Of a DNA stretch of 64,000 nucleotides, positions 18,401-25,652 are shown one piece after another; positions within the stretch are counted from its first letter, which is position 1, and each line of letters begins with the position of its first letter. The notes beneath the pieces were generated by a model, which saw only the letters and a list, made by a program, of their open reading frames with translations, was not told where the DNA came from and searched no databases. Where the stretch lies: NCBI GenBank assembly GCA_023227965.1, contig JALOCA010000001.1, forward strand, positions 137,305 to 201,304, read 5' to 3'. Position numbers and translations under genes: made by a program. The DNA is from Lentimicrobiaceae bacterium (GTDB lineage Bacteria; Bacteroidota; Bacteroidia; Bacteroidales; JALOCA01).

Positions 18401-18919
18401 TATTGCTTTAAGTGAAGCAGATGTGCTTATTGTAATTGGTGCTGTATAAATGGCTCCGTTAGTTTGAGTTGGTGTGCTTCCGTCAGTTGTATATCGTATG
18501 GTTGTTCCAGATGTGTTACTGGTAATTGTAATAGTTTGCGGATTGGTATAAGTTCCTGCAACGGGACTGAAAATGGGTGCATTACATTTTATATAGTATA
18601 TACCGGTTGTAACTGTGCTTATATTTCCAGGGTTATTTGTTTTATATACAACTGCTTTTAGTGTAGTACTTTGTGTAATTGATACCGGAGAGGTATAAAT
18701 AGTACCATAGGAAGCTGTAGGCTTAGTGCCATCCGTCGTATATCTTATGGTAGTACTGCCAACGCTGGACGATATTGTTACATTAACTAAACCTGTATAT
18801 GTTCCGGCTGCCGGGCTAAAAGAGGGGGGCGTAAGCGTTGCCATGGCAAAAGTGCTCAAAAAAAACATAAAAACAAATAGCCCTGTTTTTTTAAAGTAAA
18901 ACTTATATAAATTTTTCAT
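15497..18919 (-). CDS. LruC-domain surface protein with eight CHB_HEX_C repeats
   Basis: 1140 aa from the ATG at 18919; an ATG at 18946 would overlap the upstream lipoprotein gene. After a signal peptide come eight ~83-aa repeats of the chitobiase/beta-hexosaminidase C-terminal type, each with a core such as 'TIRYTTDGSTPT..NG..Y..P..IS..TTLKAIAYK'. Repeats 1-5 (~28-445) are separated from 6-8 (~590-848) by a ~145-aa unassigned domain containing four Cys. A DxDxDG-like acidic loop 'DNDQDGVADDDDEFP' then opens a C-terminal LruC domain (~850-1140) with 'YEDLWPGKGDYDFNDLVLDY'. Probably an exported, calcium-binding surface protein; no type IX sorting tail is seen. Confidence 0.8.
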   Translation of the reverse strand: MKNLYKFYFKKTGLFVFMFFLSTFAMATLTPPSFSPAAGTYTGLVNVTISSSVGSTTIRYTTDGTKPTASYGTIYTSPVSITQSTTLKAVVYKTNNPGNISTVTTGIYYIKCNAPIFSPVAGTYTNPQTITITSNTSGTTIRYTTDGSTPTQTNGAIYTAPITISTSASLKAIAYKSNMLDSDVTSGMYIIQTEQVATPTFNPAPGTYNTFQNIVISCGTSGSTIRYTTDGSIPSQTNGTIYTSPVAISSTTTLKAIAYHNNMNNSEIASGVYTIQLLQAVAPVFNPQPGTYTTIQQVTISSTTTDATIRYTTNGTAPSSTNGTLYSSPVEISETTTLKAIAYKTGMINSDITAGTYTIQLEQVAQPSFSPAEGIYSSAQDVIIATTTSGATIRYTTDGSTPGTTNGTVYSSPVNISNTTTLKAIAYKTGMLNSEISLGTYTIQSSGLCTVTKSNGGGFSTTISSVSQNLNGTYTIVLTVEHDGCPGPVCKELSHYSIEAIPNTYSNVSVQIISGNMSYGNINMGPNLGSDPFQGFKIDNTSGIGDGQAGIFTVTYTLSSLQAQRTSAKAGTNSQIASFTLQEFQYVFNCGVTNTVATPTFLPTPGTYTSTQTISISTETTGATIRYTTDGSNPSTTSGTIYAGTFEISSSTTIKAIAYKSGMTNSGIATGSYIINLSQVSVPVFSPVEGTYGCEQTITLISETADATIKYTLDGSTPTQTNGITYSAPFTISNTTTVKAIAFKAGMANSTMVTATYAIEQNQVAAPVFSPVAGNYTSAQLVTITSATENVIVKYTIDGTTPSQSNGIVYSEPITISTFTVLKAIVYKDCALDSDVFSGIYNIQSGTGTDNDQDGVADDDDEFPSDPARAFNNYYPAYSYGTLAYEDLWPGKGDYDFNDLVLDYRFNVITNGNNNVVELFGTFVINAFGASFENGFGFQLGDASFNQADLIVTGCELTETYIMLNNNGTEANQSIPTIIVYDNAYKQMQHPGTGIGVNTDPTATYVTPDTLNITITFPTNAYSFNQLNISNFNPFLIVNKTRGREVHLPDYPPTSLVDPSYYGTFDDNSIALQGRYYKTELNLPWAINIYESFAYPIEKTPVLQAYNHFAEWAQSGGTLYPDWYRDLSGYRNMGNIYQKH

Positions 18920-18926
18920 AAACAAT

Positions 18927-19286
18927 TTATTTAAAATTATAAACAATGTTTGTTTTATCTAAAACACACTCAGTACTTTGCCCATTATACATCAAATAAA
19001 TCATTGATTGATAAGATGGAAGCGAAAGTTTTATAGTGTAAGGTATATTGGCTTTTAAGAATGCTTTATGATAAATTGTTCCATCAGATGAAACAATTCT
19101 TACCACTTTATTTACTTTTCCGGTAAATGTAAACTGGTAATCTTTTGAAGTTTTCCAATCAAAATTTTTATTGATTTTCAAATCTTCCATTTGAGTAGGA
19201 TTGGGAACTATTGCAGGATCATTGTCTTTTTTACATGCCGAAAAAACGACAAACCCTATAACCAAAAATAATAATAGTTTTTTCAT
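18927..19286 (-). CDS. Small lipoprotein upstream of the LruC gene
   Basis: 119 aa. Signal with lipobox 'FSAC' (Cys at residue 18) followed by KKDND. The mature part (~100 aa) has the strand pattern of a short beta-sandwich and no known motif. It is transcribed just before the LruC protein with a 7-nt gap, so the two probably act together at the cell surface. Confidence 0.75.
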   Translation of the reverse strand: MKKLLLFLVIGFVVFSACKKDNDPAIVPNPTQMEDLKINKNFDWKTSKDYQFTFTGKVNKVVRIVSSDGTIYHKAFLKANIPYTIKLSLPSYQSMIYLMYNGQSTECVLDKTNIVYNFK

Positions 19287-19465
19287 CTTTTACTTAATTA
19301 TGTAAATTTTAGGTAGTATTAATTTTCAATTAATGTGCCAGTTAATTAACTATTTTTAAATATAATATTATCAGGTAGTTAGGATTTTGAAATTTTAAAT
19401 GCATAATCCCAAAAAAAATACTTTAGTTTTAAAATGGGACATTTTAAAATTTTAACAACTTAATA

Positions 19466-19473
19466 CAAAGTTA
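19466..19473 (-). promoter_or_regulatory. Bacteroidota -7 box for the lipoprotein-LruC operon
   Basis: The plus strand reads CAAAGTTA, giving TAACTTTG on the minus strand, 180 nt before the lipoprotein start. No clear -33 element. Confidence 0.3.
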
Positions 19474-19520
19474 CATACTTTATTATATAAATTTTAATAT
19501 AAAATAATAAATAATTAAAA

Positions 19521-19544
19521 ATAATATGTTAATCAACATATTAT
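19521..19544. repeat. Perfect 10-bp inverted repeat, possible operator
   Basis: Arms ATAATATGTT and AACATATTAT are separated by AATC. It lies upstream of the presumed promoter of the lipoprotein-LruC pair, where a dimeric regulator could bind. Its AT-only content makes chance possible. Confidence 0.35.
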
Positions 19545-19715
19545 GTATGCATTATTAATAGTAAATCAAAAAAAATAAAATTTACAATATAAATATATTG
19601 ATTTGTTTATATAAATATTAAAATAATATTGATTAAAACTATTCCGGGATAAACAATAATACAAAAAGAATGAGTATAAATGTACGTTGACAAGCTACTT
19701 ACTTTATAAAATAGA

Positions 19716-19748
19716 AAAACATTGTAAATATGTAAATTGCAATGTTTT
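19716..19748 (-). terminator. Rho-independent terminator of tRNA-His
   Basis: Arms AAAACATTG and CAATGTTTT form a 9-bp stem with a 15-nt loop. On the minus strand it starts 3 nt after the tRNA 3' end and is followed by a T-rich run. Confidence 0.6.
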
Positions 19749-19750
19749 AG

Positions 19751-19825
<75 letters not shown>

Positions 19826-19838
19826 ATGAAAAGGAGTG

Positions 19839-19846
19839 CAAAAATA
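19839..19846 (-). promoter_or_regulatory. Bacteroidota -7 box for tRNA-His
   Basis: The plus strand reads CAAAAATA, giving TATTTTTG on the minus strand, 13 nt upstream of the tRNA 5' end: a suitable distance for a transcript starting close to the mature end. Confidence 0.45.
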
Positions 19847-19944
19847 GTAATTTTTTCTTTTATTTATAAATTGAAACGGAAATTAATCGATAATTTTTTC
19901 TTTTTTCAATATCTGTGATTGATTGTTTGTACGCAGAATTACCT

Positions 19945-19952
19945 TAAATTTG
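19945..19952 (+). promoter_or_regulatory. Bacteroidota -7 box TAAATTTG for the TIGR00266 gene
   Basis: TAnnTTTG match 29 nt before the start; TTTG at 19926 and TTG at 19919 are candidate -33 elements. Confidence 0.45.
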
Positions 19953-19980
19953 CAAAAATGAAAAAATAAAATATATTTAT

Positions 19981-20754
19981 ATGACTGATATAGTTGATTT
20001 TAAAATTTTTGGTAACGATATGCAAATTGTCGAAATAGAGCTTGATACTAATGAAGGAGTAAGAGCGGAAGTTGGAGCAATGATGTATATGGAAGAAGGA
20101 ATTGTAATGCAAACCAGTACTGGTGGGGGATTGTTCAAGGGATTAAAGCGTATGATATCCGGAGATGGTTTTTTTATTTCTTCATTTATATATACAGGTT
20201 ATGGTAAAGGACACGTGGCTTTTGGAGCGCCCTATCCCGGGAAAATTATTGTATTAGAATTAGATATGTTAGGCGGAACTTTTCTTTGCCAGAAGGATGC
20301 ATTTTTGTGTGCCGCAAATGGAATTGATATTGATCTAGCTTTTACAAAAAAAATGGGTGCAGGCCTTTTCGGTGGGGAAGGATTTATTTTGCAACGATTA
20401 AGCGGAACAGGACGTGCATTTATACATGCAGGAGGTACTATTATTAAAAGGGAATTACGTCAGGGTGAAACCCTAAGAGTGGATACCGGTTGCCTTGTTG
20501 CTTTTTCTCCTTCGGTAGATTATGATATCCAGTTTGTTGGAGGTTTTAAAAATGCTATGTTTGGTGGCGAAGGATTATTTCTTGCTCAACTTACAGGTCC
20601 TGGGCTTGTTTATCTTCAAAGCTTGCCTTTCAGTAGGTTAGCCGATAGAATCGTTAATGCTGCCCGCTGGTCGAACAGGGATGAAAAATCGGGTATTGCG
20701 GGTATAGGCGGAGGGCTCTTAGGTAGTATTTTGGGAGGTGATAAATCGTATTAG
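19981..20754 (+). CDS. TIGR00266 / AIM24 family protein
   Basis: 257 aa, cytoplasmic, no signal peptide. Hallmarks of the family are visible: 'VEIELDTNEGVRAEVGAMMYM', the Gly-rich 'STGGGLFKGLKRMISGDGFFI', 'GAGLFGGEGFILQRLSGTGRAFI' and a Gly-rich tail (IAGIGGGLLGSILGG). The fold is a trimeric double beta-sandwich and the biochemical role is unknown. An ABC permease gene follows 11 nt later, probably in the same transcript. Confidence 0.85.
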   Translation: MTDIVDFKIFGNDMQIVEIELDTNEGVRAEVGAMMYMEEGIVMQTSTGGGLFKGLKRMISGDGFFISSFIYTGYGKGHVAFGAPYPGKIIVLELDMLGGTFLCQKDAFLCAANGIDIDLAFTKKMGAGLFGGEGFILQRLSGTGRAFIHAGGTIIKRELRQGETLRVDTGCLVAFSPSVDYDIQFVGGFKNAMFGGEGLFLAQLTGPGLVYLQSLPFSRLADRIVNAARWSNRDEKSGIAGIGGGLLGSILGGDKSY

Positions 20755-20765
20755 ATATTATAATT

Positions 20766-22007
20766 GTGTTTTTTAAGAAAAAATACCAAGCAGGTAGTTC
20801 TTCTCTATCTGCATTAACTTGGCGTAAATTTTGCAGAGACGGACTTGCCCTTATTTCATTGTCTTTAATAACCTTTGCTACTTTTATTGCAGTTACAGGA
20901 TACCTGATAACTCCGGATGCAACGCCATACGCAAATAATCAGATTTTGGAAATTGCTTTACAGAAACCGGGTTTTTCTGTGTTGATGCTTAAAGTAAGGA
21001 AAAAAGAAACTGAGAAAAAAGTAAGTTTTTTTGAAAAAATGATATATGGTAAAAGTAGTGAATATAATTATATTCCAATAAATAGTTATATATTTAGTGA
21101 TGATAAAATATATTATACTATTTATTCTGGAAAACATGAAGCTAAAGCCATCATTTCGTATTTGCCATTAAATGAGGTTATTTTTTCTACTTCTGCAAAT
21201 GAAACCCTAAAAACAAATAGTAAAAAAATTGTATTTGAAAATACGGGAACGAAAGATAAGAAAGCAGTTAATAAAATTATAGAAACAATAAATAAAAATA
21301 GTTTAGTAAGAAAACATTTTTTACTGGGAACGGATCGTTATGGAAGAGATGTCCTTAGTCAGTTAATGATTGGAACAAGGGTGAGTTTGTCGGTAGGGTG
21401 TATTTCTGTATTAATTTCGCTCGTAATTGGTATTTTCATGGGTTCACTTGCGGGCTTTTTCCGTGGATGGATTGATGATGCCATCATGTGGTTAATTAAT
21501 GTTGTTTGGTCTGTTCCTACTTTATTATTGGTAATTGTAATATCTTTTGCTTTGGGAAAAGGGTTTTGGCAGGTTTTTATTGCCGTGGGATTGACTATGT
21601 GGGTAGAAGTAGCCAGAGTTACACGCGGACAAATTTTTAGCTTGAGAGAAAAGGACTATGTTGAGGCATGTAAAGCTTTAGGATTTAAAAATAGTAAAAC
21701 AATTTTTAAACACATTCTTCCCAATATAATGGGAGTAATTATTGTAATATCTGCTGCAAATTTTTCTTCTGCAATTCTCATTGAAGCAGGATTAAGCTTT
21801 TTGGGAATAGGGGTTCAACCCCCAATGCCTTCATGGGGCACAATGATTAAAGAAAATTATGGATATATTATTTTGGATTATGCCTATTTAGCTATTATTC
21901 CCGGAATAGCTATTATGTTGATGGTGCTTGCTTTTATGCTTGTTGGAAACGCATTACGTGATGCGTTTGATGTGAAAACGGTTGGCAGAGAAATTATCGA
22001 AAAATAA
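20766..22007 (+). CDS. ABC transporter permease, DppC/OppC type
   Basis: 413 aa from a GTG start. One N-terminal TM segment (~30-55) is followed by an ~120-residue soluble insert rich in Lys/Tyr, then 'LGTDRYGRDVLSQLMIGTRVSLSVG' and five more TM segments. The EAA loop 'EACKALGFKNSKTIFKHILPN' that contacts the ATPase is present, as is 'AGLSFLGIGVQPPMPSWG'. It is a subunit of a peptide or nickel-type importer; the other subunits are not in this window. Longer than the usual ~300 aa because of the insert. Its end overlaps the convergent dciA-like gene by 14 nt. Confidence 0.85.
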   Translation: MFFKKKYQAGSSSLSALTWRKFCRDGLALISLSLITFATFIAVTGYLITPDATPYANNQILEIALQKPGFSVLMLKVRKKETEKKVSFFEKMIYGKSSEYNYIPINSYIFSDDKIYYTIYSGKHEAKAIISYLPLNEVIFSTSANETLKTNSKKIVFENTGTKDKKAVNKIIETINKNSLVRKHFLLGTDRYGRDVLSQLMIGTRVSLSVGCISVLISLVIGIFMGSLAGFFRGWIDDAIMWLINVVWSVPTLLLVIVISFALGKGFWQVFIAVGLTMWVEVARVTRGQIFSLREKDYVEACKALGFKNSKTIFKHILPNIMGVIIVISAANFSSAILIEAGLSFLGIGVQPPMPSWGTMIKENYGYIILDYAYLAIIPGIAIMLMVLAFMLVGNALRDAFDVKTVGREIIEK

Positions 22008-22281
22008 TATCTGAAATAATTTCGATCCCAGCTTTTTTATTCAGATTTTTAATTAATTTAGATTTTGCGTAAGAAAGTTCCTCACGAATAGCAGGAGAGT
22101 CAAGTTTTATATATAAAGTTTTATTTTTAATCTTAATATCTGTTGTGTGTTTTGCAATAAGTTTTCCTACAACATTTTCCCAGGAAGCAATAATCCGCGA
22201 TTGGTTAATTTTATCATTAAGTTTAAATGCTTTCAGGAAATCCTCAATAGCTTCCCTGAGGGGTTTTTCGTCAGAATACAT
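21994..22281 (-). CDS. DciA-like DUF721 protein
   Basis: 95 aa. 'REAIEDFLKAF', 'ASWENVVGKLIAKHT', 'IKNKTLYIKLDSPAIREELSY' and 'LIKNLNKKAG' match the DUF721 family, whose members include DciA, the replicative helicase loader of most bacteria lacking DnaC. It is the last gene of a minus-strand set with recF 26 nt upstream, a common replication-linked pairing. Helicase loading in this organism is inferred. Confidence 0.8.
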   Translation of the reverse strand: MYSDEKPLREAIEDFLKAFKLNDKINQSRIIASWENVVGKLIAKHTTDIKIKNKTLYIKLDSPAIREELSYAKSKLIKNLNKKAGIEIISDIIFR

Positions 22282-22307
22282 ACGGACTTGCTTTAAAATT
22301 ATGTCAA

Positions 22308-23414
22308 CTATTTTTGTGAAACTTTACCGTTTTCAATAAAGAATATTTTATGTTCGATTTCATGTTGAGAAAAAATATTTTCAATACGTTTTAGTTGCGT
22401 ATCTGTGATAAATACTTGCCCGAAATTGTCTTCACTTACCAATTTAACAATTTTTTCCACCCTGCTATCATCAAGTTTGTCAAAAATATCATCAAATAAA
22501 AGCAAAGGTTTAAATCCTTTTTTATTTTTTGTATATTCAAATTGTGCAAGTTTTATTGCAACGACAAAAGTTTTTTGTTGCCCTTGTGAGCCAAATTTTT
22601 TAACAGGATAACCATTAATGTTGAAAAGCAAATCGTCTTTATGAATCCCTACTGTTGAAAACCGAAAATTTTTATCTTTTTCTAATGCGTTGGTAAGAAG
22701 TTTATTAAAAGAATTATAGTTTAGTTGAGATTCATACACAATGTCAATGCTTTCTTTACTGTTGCTCATTAACTTATAGTAATATGAAAATAGTGGTATA
22801 AATTCTCTAAGAAATACATTTCTTTTTTCATGAATTAAATTACCAAAATGTATTAGTTGTGTATCCCAGATTTCGAGGGCAGAATAATCGAAAATGTTAC
22901 GTTCACCAAATTCTTTTAATAAAACATTACGTTGAAACAGGATTCTGTTGTAGTGTATTAGTTCTTCCAGGTAAGTTCTATTAAATTGGGAAATGACACT
23001 GTCAATTAATTTTCTGCGTATTTCACTACCTTCATTGATTAAATCTCTATCATATGGAGAAATCATAACTAAAGGATAAAGCCCTATATGGTCGGCAAGT
23101 CTTTCATATTCTTTTTGATTAATTTTAAATATTTTTTTTTGATTTTTTTTCTGGATGCAACTGATATTGTCCTGAGTGCCTCCGTTTATAGTGAAAAATC
23201 CATGTAGAGCAAAGAAATCTTCATCATGCCTAATATTCAAATAATCTATTGAATTAAAAAAGCTTTTGCAAAAGGATAAGTAATGAATTGCATCCAAAAG
23301 ATTGGTTTTACCTTCACCATTATTTCCAATAAAACAGTTAATTTTATTAGAAAAATTAATTTCTTCTGATGTATAATTTTTAAAATTATGAAGAGTTAGT
23401 TTGTTTAAATACAT
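22308..23414 (-). CDS. recF: DNA replication and repair protein RecF
   Basis: 368 aa. Walker A 'GNNGEGKTNLLDAIHYL' (residues ~31-47), the SMC-like signature 'FGSQGQQKTFVVAIKLAQ' and Walker B 'LLLFDDIFDKLD' are intact. RecF binds gapped DNA with RecO/RecR and loads RecA at stalled forks. It sits between ispH and dciA on the minus strand with short gaps, so it is probably in the same operon. Confidence 0.95.
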   Translation of the reverse strand: MYLNKLTLHNFKNYTSEEINFSNKINCFIGNNGEGKTNLLDAIHYLSFCKSFFNSIDYLNIRHDEDFFALHGFFTINGGTQDNISCIQKKNQKKIFKINQKEYERLADHIGLYPLVMISPYDRDLINEGSEIRRKLIDSVISQFNRTYLEELIHYNRILFQRNVLLKEFGERNIFDYSALEIWDTQLIHFGNLIHEKRNVFLREFIPLFSYYYKLMSNSKESIDIVYESQLNYNSFNKLLTNALEKDKNFRFSTVGIHKDDLLFNINGYPVKKFGSQGQQKTFVVAIKLAQFEYTKNKKGFKPLLLFDDIFDKLDDSRVEKIVKLVSEDNFGQVFITDTQLKRIENIFSQHEIEHKIFFIENGKVSQK

Positions 23415-23436
23415 TATGTATTATAATATTGAAAAT

Positions 23437-24333
23437 TTATTTTATAGAATCAATTATAATATTATTGATATAATTAGCTACTTGTTCCATCAGCCACATT
23501 GGAGTAGAAGTGGCTCCGCAAATACCTATAGAATTAGCGTTTTGAAACCAGGAATGTATTATTTCATTTTGTGAAGAAACAAGATAAGTATTAGGATTTT
23601 CAGCATTGCAAATTTCGAAAAGAAATAATCCGTTGGAGCTTTTTTTATCGCTTACAAAAATTATAACGTCATGATTTGCTGAGAATTTTTTCAAATGCGG
23701 AGCCCGATTAGCAACTTGTCTGCATATGGTGTCGAATGCTAAAAAAGTACCGTGTTGTGAATAATCAGTATTGTTAACCCTATGGCTGATTCCGGCAATA
23801 AGTTCATTAAACCCTTTAGTACTTTGGGTCGTTTGGGAAAAAAGGCGAATTGGTTTTGAATAATCAATCTTATCTAGGTCGTTAATATTATTAATAATTA
23901 TTGCTTTATTTTGTGTCTGACCGGCTAATCCCCTTACTTCAGCATGTCCTTCTTTGCCATAAATAACTATCTGACCATTAACAAATTTCATTTCTTCGTA
24001 ACCCTTTCTTATTCTTGTCTGAAGTTTAAGAACTACGGGGCACGAAGCATCAATTAATTCTATATTATTTTGCAAGGCAATGCGATAGGTTTCCGGGGGC
24101 TCCCCATGTGCACGGATAAGGACTTTACAATTATATAGCTTTTCGAATAATTGATGATCAATAATTTCAAGTCCTTTTTTTTTTAAACGACTAACTTCTT
24201 CTGTGTTATGAACAATATCTCCAAGACAATACAGATGATTGTTTTTTGTAAGCTCGGTTTCAGCTACCTGAATGGCATTAACTACTCCGAAACAAAAACC
24301 TGAATGGGGATCAATCGTTACTTCCAATGCCAA
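23437..24333 (-). CDS. ispH: 4-hydroxy-3-methylbut-2-enyl diphosphate reductase IspH
   Basis: 298 aa. Three iron-sulfur cysteines are in their blocks: 'HSGFCFGV', 'DASCPVV' and 'DTICRQVANR'. Substrate residues appear in 'VHNTEEV', 'IRAHGEPP', 'GKEGHAEVRG' and 'QTTQST'. It catalyses the last step of the MEP isoprenoid pathway with a [4Fe-4S] cluster. There is no ATG: the frame opens with TTG at 24333 or 24327 after an in-frame stop, so a non-ATG start is required. It lies between porQ and recF. Confidence 0.95.
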   Translation of the reverse strand: MALEVTIDPHSGFCFGVVNAIQVAETELTKNNHLYCLGDIVHNTEEVSRLKKKGLEIIDHQLFEKLYNCKVLIRAHGEPPETYRIALQNNIELIDASCPVVLKLQTRIRKGYEEMKFVNGQIVIYGKEGHAEVRGLAGQTQNKAIIINNINDLDKIDYSKPIRLFSQTTQSTKGFNELIAGISHRVNNTDYSQHGTFLAFDTICRQVANRAPHLKKFSANHDVIIFVSDKKSSNGLFLFEICNAENPNTYLVSSQNEIIHSWFQNANSIGICGATSTPMWLMEQVANYINNIIIDSIK

Positions 24334-24386
24334 AAAAATTACAGGCAGTAAAAATAACTAAAATTCACGAAAGGATCAGAAATAGT

Positions 24387-25448
24387 TTATTTTGATTTTT
24401 TATAAAAATCGGAAAGGTGTGTGGAAATGGTAATAAAATTGGGTGAACCTTCAAGGTGATATGCAGAACGGGCATAACTGAAATTAAATTTGGAAACCCT
24501 GAACCCGATACCCCAGGAAAAGCCTACTGTACCTCTTTTAGATTCAACTTTCATTTCTTGCCGACGCTGATAATTGTACCCTAAGCGGATACTAAAGTTT
24601 TTTGTGGGTATAAATTCACCTCCTATGATAATGTGTCTCATCAACTTATCTCCAAATTTATCAAAGTCTCCTTCTTTCTTTGGTTCTCCTGTTAGCTGGT
24701 CAACGCTGGTATTGTCGTTGGGGTCTGTGTATGTAAGATCCCATTTTTCGAGGTGAGTAATAAGAATTGAATACCTAAATGGGAGGTGTTGTAAACGTTT
24801 TGATAATCCAAATTGTAATTCAAATGGCAACGGTTCGTTATTGTTGTCATAATAAGTTATTTGCCTGCCTATATTCCTTCCAATGAGCGACATGGTAAAA
24901 AACGTGCGTGGGTTATAATAAGTTCCAGCAACATCAACTGCAATTCCAAAGGAATTGTACTCATCAAAGTTGGAATATATTGCTTTTACATTAGCTCCAA
25001 TAGTAAACAATGAGTCAAGTTTTCTCCCCCAACCTAATTGAAGTGCATATTCTCCAGCATTAAAATTTCCATTCTGCTCTCCGTTTTCATTGGCATAGGT
25101 AAACTTACCATAGTCAATATATTGCATGGCGCCGGTAAAACTTCCGTATTTATCGAAAGTTCGTGAATACATCGCAAAGCCGTAGTTAATATCAGTATAA
25201 TAATCAACAATGCTTAACGCTAATTGGTTATTCATTTCTTTACTAATAAGAGATGGATTAGTCAATGTTAATGCAACATCATTATCAGAAATAGCTAAAA
25301 AATTGCCCCCCATTGCTGCAATACGTGCTGAATTAGGCAAAGTAAGAAATTTATATGTATAATCGCCTCCAATTTGCCCAAAGCTATTAAAAGTTAGACA
25401 ATTAAATGTTATTAAACAAACAAAAACCAGTGTAACTCTTTTTTTCAC
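24387..25448 (-). CDS. porQ: Type IX secretion system protein PorQ
   Basis: 353 aa. Signal peptide ending NSFGQ, then 'YKFLTLPNSARIAAMGGNFLAISDNDVALTLTNPSL', the strongly conserved opening of PorQ/PorV-type barrels. The C-terminal strands 'SIRLGYNYQRRQEM' and 'GFSWGIGFRVSKFNFSYARSAYH' match PorQ. It is an outer-membrane 14-strand-type barrel of the type IX secretion system. It begins the minus-strand run porQ-ispH-recF-dciA. The divergent gene to its right encodes a type IX cargo protein. Confidence 0.85.
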   Translation of the reverse strand: MKKRVTLVFVCLITFNCLTFNSFGQIGGDYTYKFLTLPNSARIAAMGGNFLAISDNDVALTLTNPSLISKEMNNQLALSIVDYYTDINYGFAMYSRTFDKYGSFTGAMQYIDYGKFTYANENGEQNGNFNAGEYALQLGWGRKLDSLFTIGANVKAIYSNFDEYNSFGIAVDVAGTYYNPRTFFTMSLIGRNIGRQITYYDNNNEPLPFELQFGLSKRLQHLPFRYSILITHLEKWDLTYTDPNDNTSVDQLTGEPKKEGDFDKFGDKLMRHIIIGGEFIPTKNFSIRLGYNYQRRQEMKVESKRGTVGFSWGIGFRVSKFNFSYARSAYHLEGSPNFITISTHLSDFYKKSK

Positions 25449-25621
25449 GAAAATTTATTTTAGTGTGTAAAAGTATAAATTATTAATTCAGTAACGTTAA
25501 AAATGCAATTTTATGATAAATGGATAGGAATATTAGGCAAGAAACCTGATTATTTTATTAACAAATGAAAATAGATTTCAACAAAAGGTGCAGTCTGTGG
25601 AGTTTTTCTGATTTTTTCTAT

Positions 25622-25629
25622 TAAATTTG
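25622..25629 (+). promoter_or_regulatory. Bacteroidota -7 box TAAATTTG for the adhesin gene
   Basis: TAnnTTTG match 24 nt before the start of the repeat adhesin; a T-run at 25603 is at -33 distance. Confidence 0.4.
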
Positions 25630-25652
25630 AATTTTAAAAAAAGTAAGTTTTT

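Larger units (their letters stand above)
19287..19750. other. AT-rich intergenic region with palindromes, promoter and terminator
   Basis: 464 nt without a gene. It holds the probable promoter of the lipoprotein/LruC pair (19466-19473), a perfect inverted repeat at 19521-19544, an imperfect inverted repeat in the presumed leader (arms near 19388-19411 and 19434-19454, both based on tgaaatttta...ccca), and the terminator of tRNA-His at its right end. The presumed leader of the lipoprotein mRNA is ~175 nt, long for this genome. Confidence 0.5.

Noticed and set aside
15497..18919. Regular ~250-bp periodicity that might suggest a CRISPR or satellite array
   Set aside because: The period is the 83-aa protein repeat; DNA copies are diverged and the frame stays open.
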